Below are positions 16,365 through 25,034 of a stretch of 55,006 nt of DNA, in pieces. The notes beneath the pieces are model-generated. The model saw only the letters and a list, made by a program, of their open reading frames with translations, did not search any database and was not told the DNA's origin. Every line of letters begins with the position of its first letter. Within the stretch, counting starts at the first letter, position 1. Made by a program: the position numbers and the translations under genes. Location: the NCBI GenBank assembly GCA_001789205.1, contig MFYT01000038.1, positions 1-55,006 on the forward strand, written 5' to 3'. Source of the DNA: Candidatus Raymondbacteria bacterium RIFOXYA2_FULL_49_16 (lineage in GTDB: Bacteria; Fibrobacterota; OXYB2-FULL-49-7; XYB2-FULL-49-35).

Positions 16365-18043
16365 GCTTCTGCTCCTTTCCGTATGATGTTCCTGCGTCTG
16401 ACAAAAAGGCCGATACCGATGACCACAACCAAAAGCGGCATGAGAATCATGTTGAAAAGCCTAATGCTCTGGCGCGAAGCGTCTGAAAGCTTGGGATCAA
16501 TGGAGCGCTCGGCGATCTCCTTGGACCTGATGCTGATCAGGTTGTCGCCAAGGGTAAGCCATTCAACAAGATTGACCATGAAAATCAGGTTTTCGCGAGG
16601 CGAACCATCTATGATAAAATCGGAATCGCCCATGAGCACCAGGGAGGTAGAAGGACTTTTCTCTATGATGGTACGAGTCGCGTCGCCCGCGGCGGGTTTC
16701 ATGGCGTTTTTATTTGCCGTATCAGCTCCATCAGAGACCAAGGGTATCGATTTTCCCGCGTAAAAAGAGGAAAACTCACCATTGAGGGCAACGGCCATAT
16801 CAAAAATTTTGCCCTCTTTATTGAAGTCCCAGCGCCGCTGCGGATTCAAATCAAAATAATCCGTGAGTTCCTGCGCATACCGCGTGGTCTGGACCAACGG
16901 TGTGACCGTTATGCCGTTGCCGGCGGAATCGGCCTTGGCAACCGGAGTCACTGAGCTGGCCCAGGTAAAAATCATGGAATTTAGGCCGCTGACAGCGGGA
17001 TTGCCGTTGGCAAAACCCTGTTTCATGATCTTGACCCACAGCGGATAGGGGCTTGACACAGGCCACATCATGCCCTGCAGGTTTATCTGATAGGTTATAC
17101 TGGCATGCGAAGCATCGGCAACCAGGTTCTGGTCGACCCGCGCGCCATAGTGGGTAAAAAGATCGCCCGTATTGTGGGCCTGTTTGGTGGCATTGAGACC
17201 ATAGCTGGTGTTGATGTCCACAGCGTCTATCAGAGCGATAAGCCTGCCGCCGTTCATCAGAAACTGGTCAATCTCGAATTTTTCCCGGTCGTCGAGCGAC
17301 TGGGGGCCCGCGACCACGAGTGTGGCAATATCAGAAGGCACTTCGGTCCCGTTCTTCAGGTCTGATACGACCTTTACCTCGAACTGCTCCTGGAGCGCCT
17401 TTTTGACATTGTTATAAGTTTTTTCCTGGCGTTGTTGCTGCTGCTGTGCGAGCTCCTCAGGCATGAACATGTGCTTGCCGTTGCCAAAGAAAAAACCGAC
17501 CTTTTTGACTTCGGTACGTGTTATCTTCAGAATACGGCTGGTAATATCGTATTCGAGATTACCCACGTTATTAAGGACCGGCATTATCTCCTTTTTCTGA
17601 CCATACAGGATGACCAGCCCCATGAAACACATGATCTGTTGCTGTTTGTCCTTTTCATAGGTCTGCATGGAAACCTCCTGCAGGCCCAAGGAGTTCGCCT
17701 CGCGTTTGATTTCCTCGTCGTCTGAAGGATCGAGGAACTCGACATTAAGGTTGCCGCCGCTGTAGGCTTTGTATTCGGAGAGCAGGTCTTTGATTGTCTG
17801 GGAGATGTTCACCGCAAGCGAGGGAAGGCTCTTTTCGGAAATAAACACCTTGATGGTGACCAGGTCGTCGAGGTTTTTCATGATCCTTTTGCTCGCGTCG
17901 GAAATAGTATACACCTTGTTCTCGGTAAGGTCGGCGCGGGCGAAAAACTTTGCCGCGAGGTAGTTGAGTACTACGACGAACCCGACAATGACCGCGATGA
18001 ACAGGATGAAGTTTGTCCGGCTTGCTATCTTAGTGGTGTTCAC
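16361..18043 (-). CDS. gldG: GldG-like ABC transporter auxiliary protein
   Basis: 560 residues of the ABC-type uncharacterised transport/GldG family. A TM helix lies at about 12-31 (FILFIAVIVGFVVVLNYLAAKFF), followed by the conserved opening RADLTENKVYTISDASKRIMKNLDDLVTIKVFIS. The central extracytoplasmic part includes VSMQTYEKDKQQQIMCFMGLVILYGQKKEIMPVL, NLEYDITSRILKI and GGRLIALIDAVD. A C-terminal TM helix (about 532-550) is followed by RRRN. In Bacteroidota GldG acts with GldA and GldF in gliding and secretion; similar modules in non-gliding bacteria are of unknown substrate. It begins 3 bp after the permease gene. The symbol is by family, not proof of a gliding role. Confidence 0.85.
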   Translation of the reverse strand: MNTTKIASRTNFILFIAVIVGFVVVLNYLAAKFFARADLTENKVYTISDASKRIMKNLDDLVTIKVFISEKSLPSLAVNISQTIKDLLSEYKAYSGGNLNVEFLDPSDDEEIKREANSLGLQEVSMQTYEKDKQQQIMCFMGLVILYGQKKEIMPVLNNVGNLEYDITSRILKITRTEVKKVGFFFGNGKHMFMPEELAQQQQQRQEKTYNNVKKALQEQFEVKVVSDLKNGTEVPSDIATLVVAGPQSLDDREKFEIDQFLMNGGRLIALIDAVDINTSYGLNATKQAHNTGDLFTHYGARVDQNLVADASHASITYQINLQGMMWPVSSPYPLWVKIMKQGFANGNPAVSGLNSMIFTWASSVTPVAKADSAGNGITVTPLVQTTRYAQELTDYFDLNPQRRWDFNKEGKIFDMAVALNGEFSSFYAGKSIPLVSDGADTANKNAMKPAAGDATRTIIEKSPSTSLVLMGDSDFIIDGSPRENLIFMVNLVEWLTLGDNLISIRSKEIAERSIDPKLSDASRQSIRLFNMILMPLLVVVIGIGLFVRRRNIIRKGAEA

Positions 18044-18046
18044 TGC

Positions 18047-18763
18047 TTACCTCCATTTCCTGTTTTCAATGAAGTGGATGTTGAGGAAGACAAAGACACC
18101 CATGACACTCAGGTAATAAATGATGTCGCGGGAATCGATGACCCCCCTGCTGATGCTGTCGTAATGGTTTCCCAGGCCCAGAAAGGTGAAAACCGGGACC
18201 GCGAAATTGGGCAGCGAAAAGGTGACGATGGGAGAACCAAGGATATACATGCCAAAGGTGATGACCACGCCTAAAATGAAAGCGATAATCTGGTTTTCAG
18301 TAAGATTCGAGATGAAGATGCCAATTGCCAGATAAGCGCCGCCCATAAAAAAAGCCCCCGCGTATCCGCCGATGATTGGGCCCCACTCGGGATCTCCGGC
18401 CATTGCCACGCTGATCGGAACGGAAAAAGAAAAGATCAGGGAAATACACAAAAAAGCGTAGGCGGCAAGAAATTTGCCGAGAACGACCTCCACAACCTGC
18501 AGAGGCAGGGTAAAGAGAAGCTCAATGGTGCCCGACTTCTTTTCTTCGGACCAGAGCCGCATGGTGACCGCGGGGATGAAAAAGAGAAAGATGATGGGCA
18601 AGACACCGAAATAGGCTCGCATGGACGCTTGGTTGCTAATAAAAAAGGTCTTGAAAAAGAGCCAATTGGTGAGCCCGATGAAAACAAAAAGGTAGACATA
18701 GGCAATGGGCGAAAGAAAATAGCTCTTAAATTCTTTCTTAAATATTGCTGCGAATCGTTTCAT
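18047..18763 (-). CDS. gldF: GldF-like ABC-2 type permease
   Basis: About 238 residues from the ATG at 18763, preceded by AAGGAG and overlapping the ATPase stop by 4 bp (ATGA). A longer reading from 18838 would lie inside the ATPase gene and is rejected. MKRFAAIFKKEFKSYFLSPIAYVYLFVFIGL is the ABC-2 permease opening, and about six membrane helices follow. FFIPAVTMRLWSEEKKSGTIELLFTLP is the cytoplasmic loop diagnostic of GldF/ABC-2 permeases, and GVIDSRDIIYYLSVMGVFVFLN the conserved end. It pairs with the upstream ATPase to make the transporter core. Confidence 0.9.
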   Translation of the reverse strand: MKRFAAIFKKEFKSYFLSPIAYVYLFVFIGLTNWLFFKTFFISNQASMRAYFGVLPIIFLFFIPAVTMRLWSEEKKSGTIELLFTLPLQVVEVVLGKFLAAYAFLCISLIFSFSVPISVAMAGDPEWGPIIGGYAGAFFMGGAYLAIGIFISNLTENQIIAFILGVVITFGMYILGSPIVTFSLPNFAVPVFTFLGLGNHYDSISRGVIDSRDIIYYLSVMGVFVFLNIHFIENRKWR

Positions 18764-19689
18764 TGTCCGCTCCTTGTGAGTTGCGTGAACACTTCCTCGA
18801 GACTGGCGCCTTCGGCCTTGAGTTCGGACATGCTCCATCCGTTTGCCACGGCGAGTTTGAAGACGTCCTCGGCGATCCTGCGACCCGAGACCGGATGAAG
18901 TTTGAACATGGTAAAACCATCGCTTTCGCCGGTGGCCTCAACCGACTGGGCGCCGCCAAAGCTCCTGAGCTTCTCCTCTATCTGGGAACGGTCGCCCCTG
19001 ATTTTTGCATACACGTATTCCTTACTCATGGACGACAGTTCGTCCAGAGTACCCTGAGCGATGATTTTTCCGCGGTTGATAATAATAGCCCTGCTACAGG
19101 TGGCGGAAACCTCGGGAAGAATGTGTGTGGAGAGAATGACGGTTTTTTCACGGCCGATCCGTTTGATGAGCTCCCTGATTTCGATGATCTGGTTGGGATC
19201 GAGACCGCTGGTGGGTTCATCGAGGATAAGGACATCGGGGTCGTGGATCATGGCCTGCGCCAGGCCCACACGCTGCCTAAACCCCTTGGACAGCTGCGAT
19301 ATGGGCCGCCGAAGCACGGACTTGAGCCCGCAGGTTATAATGATCTCGTCGATCTTTGATGCAAATTTCGCCGTGTCGATCTGCCGTATCTCGGCGATAA
19401 ACCGGAGAAAGCTTAATACGTCGAGGTCCGTGTAGAGCGGGGCGTTTTCAGGAAGATACCCGATCCGTTTCCTCACTTCGAATGAGTCTTTCTCAACGTC
19501 GAAACCGCCGATGCTTGCGGTCCCCGAGGTTGCGCCGAGAAAGCAGGTCAGGATCTTCATTGTCGTGGTTTTTCCCGCGCCATTTGGACCCAGGAACCCA
19601 ATGATATCCCCTTTCTGGACCTCAAAGGAAATGTCGTCCACGGCAGTGATGGTACCGTAGGTTTTCTTCAGATTTTGCACCTGTATCAT
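18760..19689 (-). CDS. gldA: GldA-like ABC transporter ATP-binding protein
   Basis: 309 residues with all ATPase motifs. Walker A is GPNGAGKTT (about 34-42), the Q-loop region is RKRIGYLPENAPLYTDL, the signature is LSKGFRQRVGLAQA, Walker B is VLILDEPTSGLDPNQ, and the switch His is in ILSTHILPE. A ~90-residue C-terminal extension follows, as in exporters partnered with ABC-2 permeases. First gene of the four-gene operon (ATPase, permease, GldG-like, DUF4340). The ~120-bp gap to phoR upstream is AT-rich and probably holds the operon promoter, although no box could be fixed. Confidence 0.93.
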   Translation of the reverse strand: MIQVQNLKKTYGTITAVDDISFEVQKGDIIGFLGPNGAGKTTTMKILTCFLGATSGTASIGGFDVEKDSFEVRKRIGYLPENAPLYTDLDVLSFLRFIAEIRQIDTAKFASKIDEIIITCGLKSVLRRPISQLSKGFRQRVGLAQAMIHDPDVLILDEPTSGLDPNQIIEIRELIKRIGREKTVILSTHILPEVSATCSRAIIINRGKIIAQGTLDELSSMSKEYVYAKIRGDRSQIEEKLRSFGGAQSVEATGESDGFTMFKLHPVSGRRIAEDVFKLAVANGWSMSELKAEGASLEEVFTQLTRSGQ

Positions 19690-19808
19690 AGGTCTTTCCC
19701 TTTATTGGTTTGAGGTTGAAATATATGTTTTGATGAGATTCCCATATTCTTAAAGGAAAAAAAGATACAAAAATTAAAAAAAAGAGTCAACTGTTTGGAT
19801 TTACTATT

Positions 19809-21602
19809 TCAGGAATTCTCTTGTGGCAGACGCAGGACAAAGGCAACGCCTCCATCCATGCCGTCCTCGATACGGACAGCCCCTTTGAGCGTATTGGCAA
19901 TATGTTTGACAATGGCAAGGCCAAGACCCGTGCCACCGGTCTCCCTGCTCCTATGGCGGTCTACCCGGAAGAAACGTTCAAAGACCTTGTCCCGGTATTC
20001 ATACGCAATGCCCACGCCCGAGTCAATCACGCTGATCTCGCACAGAGATGCGCTGGTTGCGGAACGAATGATGATCCGGCCGCCTGGCGTATTGTATTTG
20101 ACCGCATTGCTGATGAGGTTATACAGAGCGATGTATGCCAGTTCAGGAACGCTTCTGATAGTGCAGGAACAATCAGCGGACACGATAAGCCCCTTTTCCT
20201 GAATATGCCCGGCAAGATCGTTAATGATTTCATCGACGCATTGCTTCAGATCCATGTTCTTATATATGATGTTCGCTTTGCCACTTTCGAGATATGAAAG
20301 TTGCAACAAGTCCGCGGTCAGGTTTTCCAAGCGGGAAACACTCTGTTTTATTTTCTGATGGCATTGACGCAGAAAAGCCGGGTCCGCGGACTCGTCCAGG
20401 GTTTCGACATATCCTTTGAGCACTGTGAGCGGGGTCCGCAGTTCGTGAGACGCGGCCTCAACAAATTCTGCCTTTGCCTGCACCAGCCGTTTCTCCTCGG
20501 TGATGTCCACAAAAGTAAGTAATACAACCCGTTCGCCTGATTTGAATTCCTGAAAGAGCGGCGTACACACTGTTTTTAAGTCACAGACACGCCCAGGACC
20601 CCTGAATGCCACAGTGCGCTCAATGCGGCGGCTCGCACCAAGCGATGCGGCCGCGATCTCCTGAAATTCCTGGGCATGGGTAAAACCGGCAAGCGATACT
20701 AAGGGAACAGAACCGGACGTGAATGTTGACCCGAAAAGGCGGCATGCGTTATCGTTGGCAAAAAGCAGGATGAACCGGCTGTCAACAGCCACCACACCTT
20801 CGGGGACCGAATCCAGCAAAGCCCTGAATTCCTCACGCTGGGCAACAAGGTCGCGGATAAGCGTCTGCAGCCGTACGGCTGTTTCATCGATAAAATCATA
20901 CAGCCGGTCTGTTTCAAGTGAAAAACCACGGTACCGCCACTGGCGGGGTCCCGCGCGTTCAATCCGCCTGGCGCTCTCGCCGATTTCGCGTATGACATTC
21001 TGGGCACTGTGAGAATAATAATAGACGGTAAACGCAATGACAAGAAAAGCCGCCATTGCCAGCAGTAACAGCGCGATTACCTGGCCATGCAGGTATGATT
21101 CAATGTTTTTAAGCGGTGTGGCAAACCGTAAATACCCGCATGTAACGCCCTCACGGACAATAGGGGCCGCGATATACAGCATCCGCATGCCTACGGTTTC
21201 GCTGAACCGGACGGCATGGCCATACCCATTGGCTGTGCCAGACCTTGCCAACCCTTGGATTTCGGGCCGGTTGCCGTGGTTTTCAACAGTGGCAATGGAC
21301 GCTGAATCGAGATATGAATCGCCCTGTACGGTGCCATGGGTATCAATAAAAGTTACACGCTGCTTCAGAGAAGCGCCAAGAACAGCGCAATATTCCTGGA
21401 GGGCGCACGCCTGGTCACGCTGATAGAGCGAGTCGGGCATGGTACGCGCGGCGAACAGAAGCGTCCTTCCTTCTTCCTCAATCAGACTGGCTTGGTAAAA
21501 TTGTTTGAGATTACGGAGAAACACCACTCCTGTTGCCGCGGCAATCACCAGAATGGCGACAAACACCGGCAGGCTTACCTTGAATTTCAGGGACTTGAAC
21601 AT
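19809..21602 (-). CDS. phoR: PhoR-type sensor histidine kinase
   Basis: 597 residues. TM1 lies at about 10-29, an extracytoplasmic domain of ~140 residues follows (FIDTHGTVQGDSYLDSASIATVENHGNRPE...), and TM2 is at about 175-196. Next come a short linker, a PAS domain (about 262-370: LLDSVPEGVVAVDSRFILLFANDNACRLF) and HisKA with the phosphorylated His386 in EAASHELRTPLT. The HATPase carries NLISNAVKYN (N box), DSGVGIAYEYRDKVFERF (G1/F) and GGTGLGLAIVKHI (G2). This is the PhoR/WalK layout. It is the last gene of the pst operon, directly after the second PstB. No PhoB-type response regulator gene is in the window, so its partner must be encoded elsewhere. Confidence 0.9.
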   Translation of the reverse strand: MFKSLKFKVSLPVFVAILVIAAATGVVFLRNLKQFYQASLIEEEGRTLLFAARTMPDSLYQRDQACALQEYCAVLGASLKQRVTFIDTHGTVQGDSYLDSASIATVENHGNRPEIQGLARSGTANGYGHAVRFSETVGMRMLYIAAPIVREGVTCGYLRFATPLKNIESYLHGQVIALLLLAMAAFLVIAFTVYYYSHSAQNVIREIGESARRIERAGPRQWRYRGFSLETDRLYDFIDETAVRLQTLIRDLVAQREEFRALLDSVPEGVVAVDSRFILLFANDNACRLFGSTFTSGSVPLVSLAGFTHAQEFQEIAAASLGASRRIERTVAFRGPGRVCDLKTVCTPLFQEFKSGERVVLLTFVDITEEKRLVQAKAEFVEAASHELRTPLTVLKGYVETLDESADPAFLRQCHQKIKQSVSRLENLTADLLQLSYLESGKANIIYKNMDLKQCVDEIINDLAGHIQEKGLIVSADCSCTIRSVPELAYIALYNLISNAVKYNTPGGRIIIRSATSASLCEISVIDSGVGIAYEYRDKVFERFFRVDRHRSRETGGTGLGLAIVKHIANTLKGAVRIEDGMDGGVAFVLRLPQENS

Positions 21603-21605
21603 ATA

Positions 21606-22391
21606 TTATCCGTACCGGCCCTCTATGTATTCGGCGGTCCGAGGGTCGCGCGGAGTTAAAAATAGGTCTTGGGTGCGGCCATGTTCAATCATTTCGCCTA
21701 AAAGCATAAACATGCATTCATCGCTGGCCCTACGCGCTTGCGCCATATTGTGCGTGACAATAATTATGGTATATCTGCCCCGAAGCGAAAACATGAGTTC
21801 CTCTATGGCGCGTGTTCCATCCACATCAAGTGAAGAGCAGGGTTCGTCCATGAGAATGATCTCGGGTTTGAGGGGCAGCAGGCGTGCAATGCACAGTTTT
21901 TGCTGCTGTTCAAGCTGGAGGGAGGTCGCCTTTGCGCCCAGACGGTCCTTGAGGTCGCTCCATAGTCCCACGTCGGTAAGCGCGGTCTCAACGGCCTGGT
22001 CGAGTTTTTCCTTTCCTAATTCGTGTGAGGGCAGGTGGAGGCGCATGCCCAGGACCACATTCTCGTACACCGAGAGCGGCAAGGGATTGGGCCGCTGGAA
22101 AACCATGCCCACGGACTTCCGCAGTTCGAGCAATGAGACATCGGGATCGTAGATATTTTTTCCCAGGATGATAATCTCTCCGGCAGTGCGCACATAGCTA
22201 AAACGTTCGTTGATGCGGTTGAAAGAGCGTAAAAGGGTTGTTTTACCGCAACCACTGGGCCCAATGAGCGCGGTAATGAGCCCCTGCTGGAAATTGGCGC
22301 TGACCTGCTTGAGGGCCTGAAACGATCCATACCAGAGATTTACATTCCTGGTTGCTATGCCCAAAGCGCCTGATCTGGTTTCTTCTGCCAT
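21606..22391 (-). CDS. pstB: PstB-like phosphate ABC ATPase with degenerate signature motif (PstB2)
   Basis: About 261 residues from the ATG at 22391 (AAGGG upstream); an earlier in-frame ATG at 22421 would overlap the other pstB by 17 bp. Walker A (GPSGCGKTT), Q-loop (GMVFQRPNPLP), Walker B (IILMDEPCSSLD) and switch His (IVTHNMAQARR) are canonical for PstB. The signature, normally LSGGQQQRLCIAR, reads LQLEQQQKLCIAR, so the Ser-Gly-Gly that contacts the ATP gamma-phosphate of the partner subunit is lost. It is adjacent to a second PstB with the complementary defects (22405-23169). This suggests an obligate PstB1-PstB2 heterodimer powering PstC-PstA. Confidence 0.9.
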   Translation of the reverse strand: MAEETRSGALGIATRNVNLWYGSFQALKQVSANFQQGLITALIGPSGCGKTTLLRSFNRINERFSYVRTAGEIIILGKNIYDPDVSLLELRKSVGMVFQRPNPLPLSVYENVVLGMRLHLPSHELGKEKLDQAVETALTDVGLWSDLKDRLGAKATSLQLEQQQKLCIARLLPLKPEIILMDEPCSSLDVDGTRAIEELMFSLRGRYTIIIVTHNMAQARRASDECMFMLLGEMIEHGRTQDLFLTPRDPRTAEYIEGRYG

Positions 22392-22404
22392 GGTGTGCTT
22401 GCCC

Positions 22405-23169
22405 TTATCCGAAGATACCATTCACATACTCATACGTTTCGCGCCGCGCGGGCATTTCGGAAAACATGACCTCAGTCCGGTCTATTTCAACAATGCCACC
22501 CTTCCAGAGAAACATGGTATGGTCGGCCAGCCGCCGCGCCTGCTGAGTAAGATTGGTGACCAGAATGATGGTGATCTCATGCTTTAGTTCCTTAAGCACA
22601 TCCTCGATACGCATGGTGGTGACCGGGTCGATGGCAATGGAGAATTCGTCGAGGCAAAGGATGTCGGGCTGGTGAGAGAGGGCGCGGGCAATGGTAAGGC
22701 GCTGCTGCTGGCCTCCGGAAAGCGCTGTGCCCAGACTGTTGAGCCGGTCTTTGACTTCGTACCACAAAGCGGCTTGTTTCAGGCATTTTTCAACCAGAGC
22801 GTCCAGTTCATCTTTTGCGTTGAGGCCTGAACAGCGCGGGGCAAAGGCGACGTTTTCGTATATGGAAAGGGGAAGACCCACGGGCAGGGGGGCCACCATG
22901 CCAATTTTCCGGCGCAAACCAAAAACATCCCTGGCTTTCAGCACATCATCGTTGTCGATGCACACAGAACCGGATACTGTCACGTTTGCAACAAAATCGA
23001 GCGTCCTATTTAAACAGCGCAGAATCGAGGTTTTTCCAGACTGGGCCGGGCCAATAATACTGAATATTTCGTTCCTTACAATGGAAAACGAAACCCCATG
23101 CACGGCCTCATGAGCGCCATACCTGATGCGAAGGTCCTTCACATCTATTATGGGTGTTTTTTCGGTCAT
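22405..23169 (-). CDS. pstB: PstB-like phosphate ABC ATPase with degenerate Q- and H-loops (PstB1)
   Basis: 254 residues. The signature LSGGQQQRLTIAR is intact and Walker A (GPAQSGKTS) still fits GxxxxGK[ST]. Where PstB normally has GMVFQKPNPFP this protein has GMVAPLPVGLP, losing the Q-loop glutamine. Where PstB has VTHN it has VTNL, losing the switch histidine. Walker B is ILCLDEFSIAIDP, with the Glu kept but the following Pro changed to Phe. Its own nucleotide site should therefore hydrolyse poorly, while its signature can complete the site of the neighbour at 21606-22391. It starts 1 bp after the pstA stop and the next pstB follows within ~15 bp. Confidence 0.9.
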   Translation of the reverse strand: MTEKTPIIDVKDLRIRYGAHEAVHGVSFSIVRNEIFSIIGPAQSGKTSILRCLNRTLDFVANVTVSGSVCIDNDDVLKARDVFGLRRKIGMVAPLPVGLPLSIYENVAFAPRCSGLNAKDELDALVEKCLKQAALWYEVKDRLNSLGTALSGGQQQRLTIARALSHQPDILCLDEFSIAIDPVTTMRIEDVLKELKHEITIILVTNLTQQARRLADHTMFLWKGGIVEIDRTEVMFSEMPARRETYEYVNGIFG

Positions 23170-23170
23170 G

Positions 23171-24076
23171 TTACCATTTTTTCTTGTTTCTAAGGTATAC
23201 GCGCAAGGTAATTGCAGATGCGTTTACCAGTAATACAGACCCCATGAGCACCACAGCCGTTGCATACGGTATTGATTCTTTGACATTGGGTACCTGCGTG
23301 GCAACAGTGTAGAGATGCATGGACAGGGCCATGACTTGGTCGGTCAGGCCATAGGGGAAAAAATCGCCCTGTTTGACCGCCTTATAAAAGACCGCACCAG
23401 TGAACATAATTGGCGCTGTCTCGCCCGCGGCCCTGCTTACCTGAAGGATGACGCCGGTAAGGATACCGCTGATGGAATTAGGCAAAACCACGGCCCTGAT
23501 GGTTTGCCAACGCGTGGCCCCAGTGTTCCAGCACGCTTCCCTAAAGGCCATGGGCACAGAGGCAAGGGCTTCGCGGGTGCTGGCGATAATGACCGGCAGG
23601 GTCATTATTGCCAGGGTAAGGGAGGCAGCGATAAGCGAGTATCCCAACTGGGCTGCGTAGACAAAGGCGCCAAGGCCAAAAAGCGCATGCACAATGCTGG
23701 GCACGCCAGCAAGATTGATGACCGCGAGATTGATGAGGCGGTTGAACCAGTTGTCACGCGCATATTCATTAAGATAGATAGCGGCCATGATGCCAATGGG
23801 CGCTGATATTGCCAGTGAAAGAACAACAAGGTTCAGTGTACCGATAAACGCGGGCCATATGCCGCCATCGCGCATGCCGCGCCGGGGCACCTCGACCAGA
23901 AACTCCCAGGAAAGAGAGGGAGAAGCGCGATACACAAGATAGGTAATGATGGCAAAAAGCGGTACAATCATTGCCAGGGCCATGGCCCTGAATACCCATT
24001 GGGCCGCACTCTGAGCGCGTTCCTTGCGGACCACGTGGCTGGTAACGCCGAATTTTACACCTGTGGTGATATGCAT
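23171..24076 (-). CDS. pstA: Phosphate ABC transporter permease PstA
   Basis: About 301 residues from the ATG at 24076 (MHITTGVKFGVTSHVV), 10 bp after the pstC stop. The longer in-frame reading starting at 24421 would overlap pstC by more than 300 bp and is rejected. Six membrane segments are visible. Family signatures include GGIWPAFIGTLNLVVLSLAISAPIGIMAAIYLNEYA and, in the cytoplasmic EAA loop, ALASVPMAFREACWNTGATRWQTIRAVVLPNSISGILTGVIL. It then ends with AAGETAPIMFTGAVF and LVNASAITLRVYLR. It forms the inner-membrane channel with PstC. Confidence 0.92.
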   Translation of the reverse strand: MHITTGVKFGVTSHVVRKERAQSAAQWVFRAMALAMIVPLFAIITYLVYRASPSLSWEFLVEVPRRGMRDGGIWPAFIGTLNLVVLSLAISAPIGIMAAIYLNEYARDNWFNRLINLAVINLAGVPSIVHALFGLGAFVYAAQLGYSLIAASLTLAIMTLPVIIASTREALASVPMAFREACWNTGATRWQTIRAVVLPNSISGILTGVILQVSRAAGETAPIMFTGAVFYKAVKQGDFFPYGLTDQVMALSMHLYTVATQVPNVKESIPYATAVVLMGSVLLVNASAITLRVYLRNKKKW

Positions 24077-24086
24077 AGCTAACCAA

Positions 24087-25022
24087 TCATTTCTTTTTAA
24101 AACCCCGGATGACAAAATCAGCCGTAATATTGACCGTAAAAGTAATAGCAAACAGCAGAACGCCGGTGAGAAAGAGCACGCGATAGTGGTCTGAACCCAC
24201 GGGCGCTTCACCCAATTCCGCGGCAACATTGGCCGTAAGGGTCCGCACGGAATCGAGAATACCGTGAGGTATCTGGACTGCATGTCCGGTGGCCATAAGC
24301 ACGGCCATGGTCTCTCCCACTGCACGACCAACGCCCAGCAACACTGCGGCCAGGAGTCCGTTTTTTGCCGCAGGCAAAAGCACGCGATAGACAAGCTGCC
24401 ATTTTGTGGCGCCCATGGCAATGCCCGCCTCGCGGAACGAATCCGGGACAGCCTTGAGCGCGTCCTCGCCTATGGAAACAATGATGGGTACACTCATGAG
24501 GGCCAGAATAATTCCGCCGTTCAGCAGATTGACGCCCACGGGCGCGCCCGTATAGGTGACTATCAGTTTGCTCATCATGGTAAGACCAATGAATCCCCAG
24601 ACAACACTGGGAATGGCCGCCAGAAGTTCAATGGTTATTTTCAATGCTTCCCTTGCGCGCGGACTGGAGAACTCGGAAATATAGATGGCGCCGCCAAGCC
24701 CAAAAGGGACGGCGATGACCATGGCCAGCGCGGTCACAGCGCAGGTGCCAAGCGTAAGGGCAAGGGTGCCGTAGCGGACATTGACGCTCGATGTAGGATA
24801 CCATTCGGCGCTGAAAAGAAACTGGGAAAGGGAAAACCGCTCGCTGAATAGCACCGGCAGCGCCTCGCGGAAAATGAAAAAGAAAATAGCAAGTACAAAC
24901 AAAATAGCGCTAATGCCGCTCAGACGGATCAGCCATTCCAGTGCTTTTTCCCCTCCTATGGCAAAAGGGGACCGCTGGTGACGCCGCTGGCATGCCGGAT
25001 GTGTTGAATCAGGTATGTTCAT
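24087..25022 (-). CDS. pstC: Phosphate ABC transporter permease PstC
   Basis: 311 residues with about six TM helices. Landmarks are the N-terminal IFFFIFREALPVL, then TLALTLGTCAVTALAMVIAVPFGLGGAIYISEFSSPRAREALK, AAIPSVVWGFIGL, and the EAA loop DALKAVPDSFREAGIAMGATKWQLVYRVLLPAAKNGLLAAVLLGVGRAVGETMAV. The GRAVGETMAV end is typical of PstC. It lies 12 bp after pstS and 10 bp before pstA in the same operon. Confidence 0.93.
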   Translation of the reverse strand: MNIPDSTHPACQRRHQRSPFAIGGEKALEWLIRLSGISAILFVLAIFFFIFREALPVLFSERFSLSQFLFSAEWYPTSSVNVRYGTLALTLGTCAVTALAMVIAVPFGLGGAIYISEFSSPRAREALKITIELLAAIPSVVWGFIGLTMMSKLIVTYTGAPVGVNLLNGGIILALMSVPIIVSIGEDALKAVPDSFREAGIAMGATKWQLVYRVLLPAAKNGLLAAVLLGVGRAVGETMAVLMATGHAVQIPHGILDSVRTLTANVAAELGEAPVGSDHYRVLFLTGVLLFAITFTVNITADFVIRGFKKK

Positions 25023-25034
25023 GGGTTATTATTG

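Noticed and set aside
24077-24421. N-terminal extension of PstA
   Set aside because: It lies inside pstC in another frame and has no family similarity; MHITTG at 24076 is the natural start.
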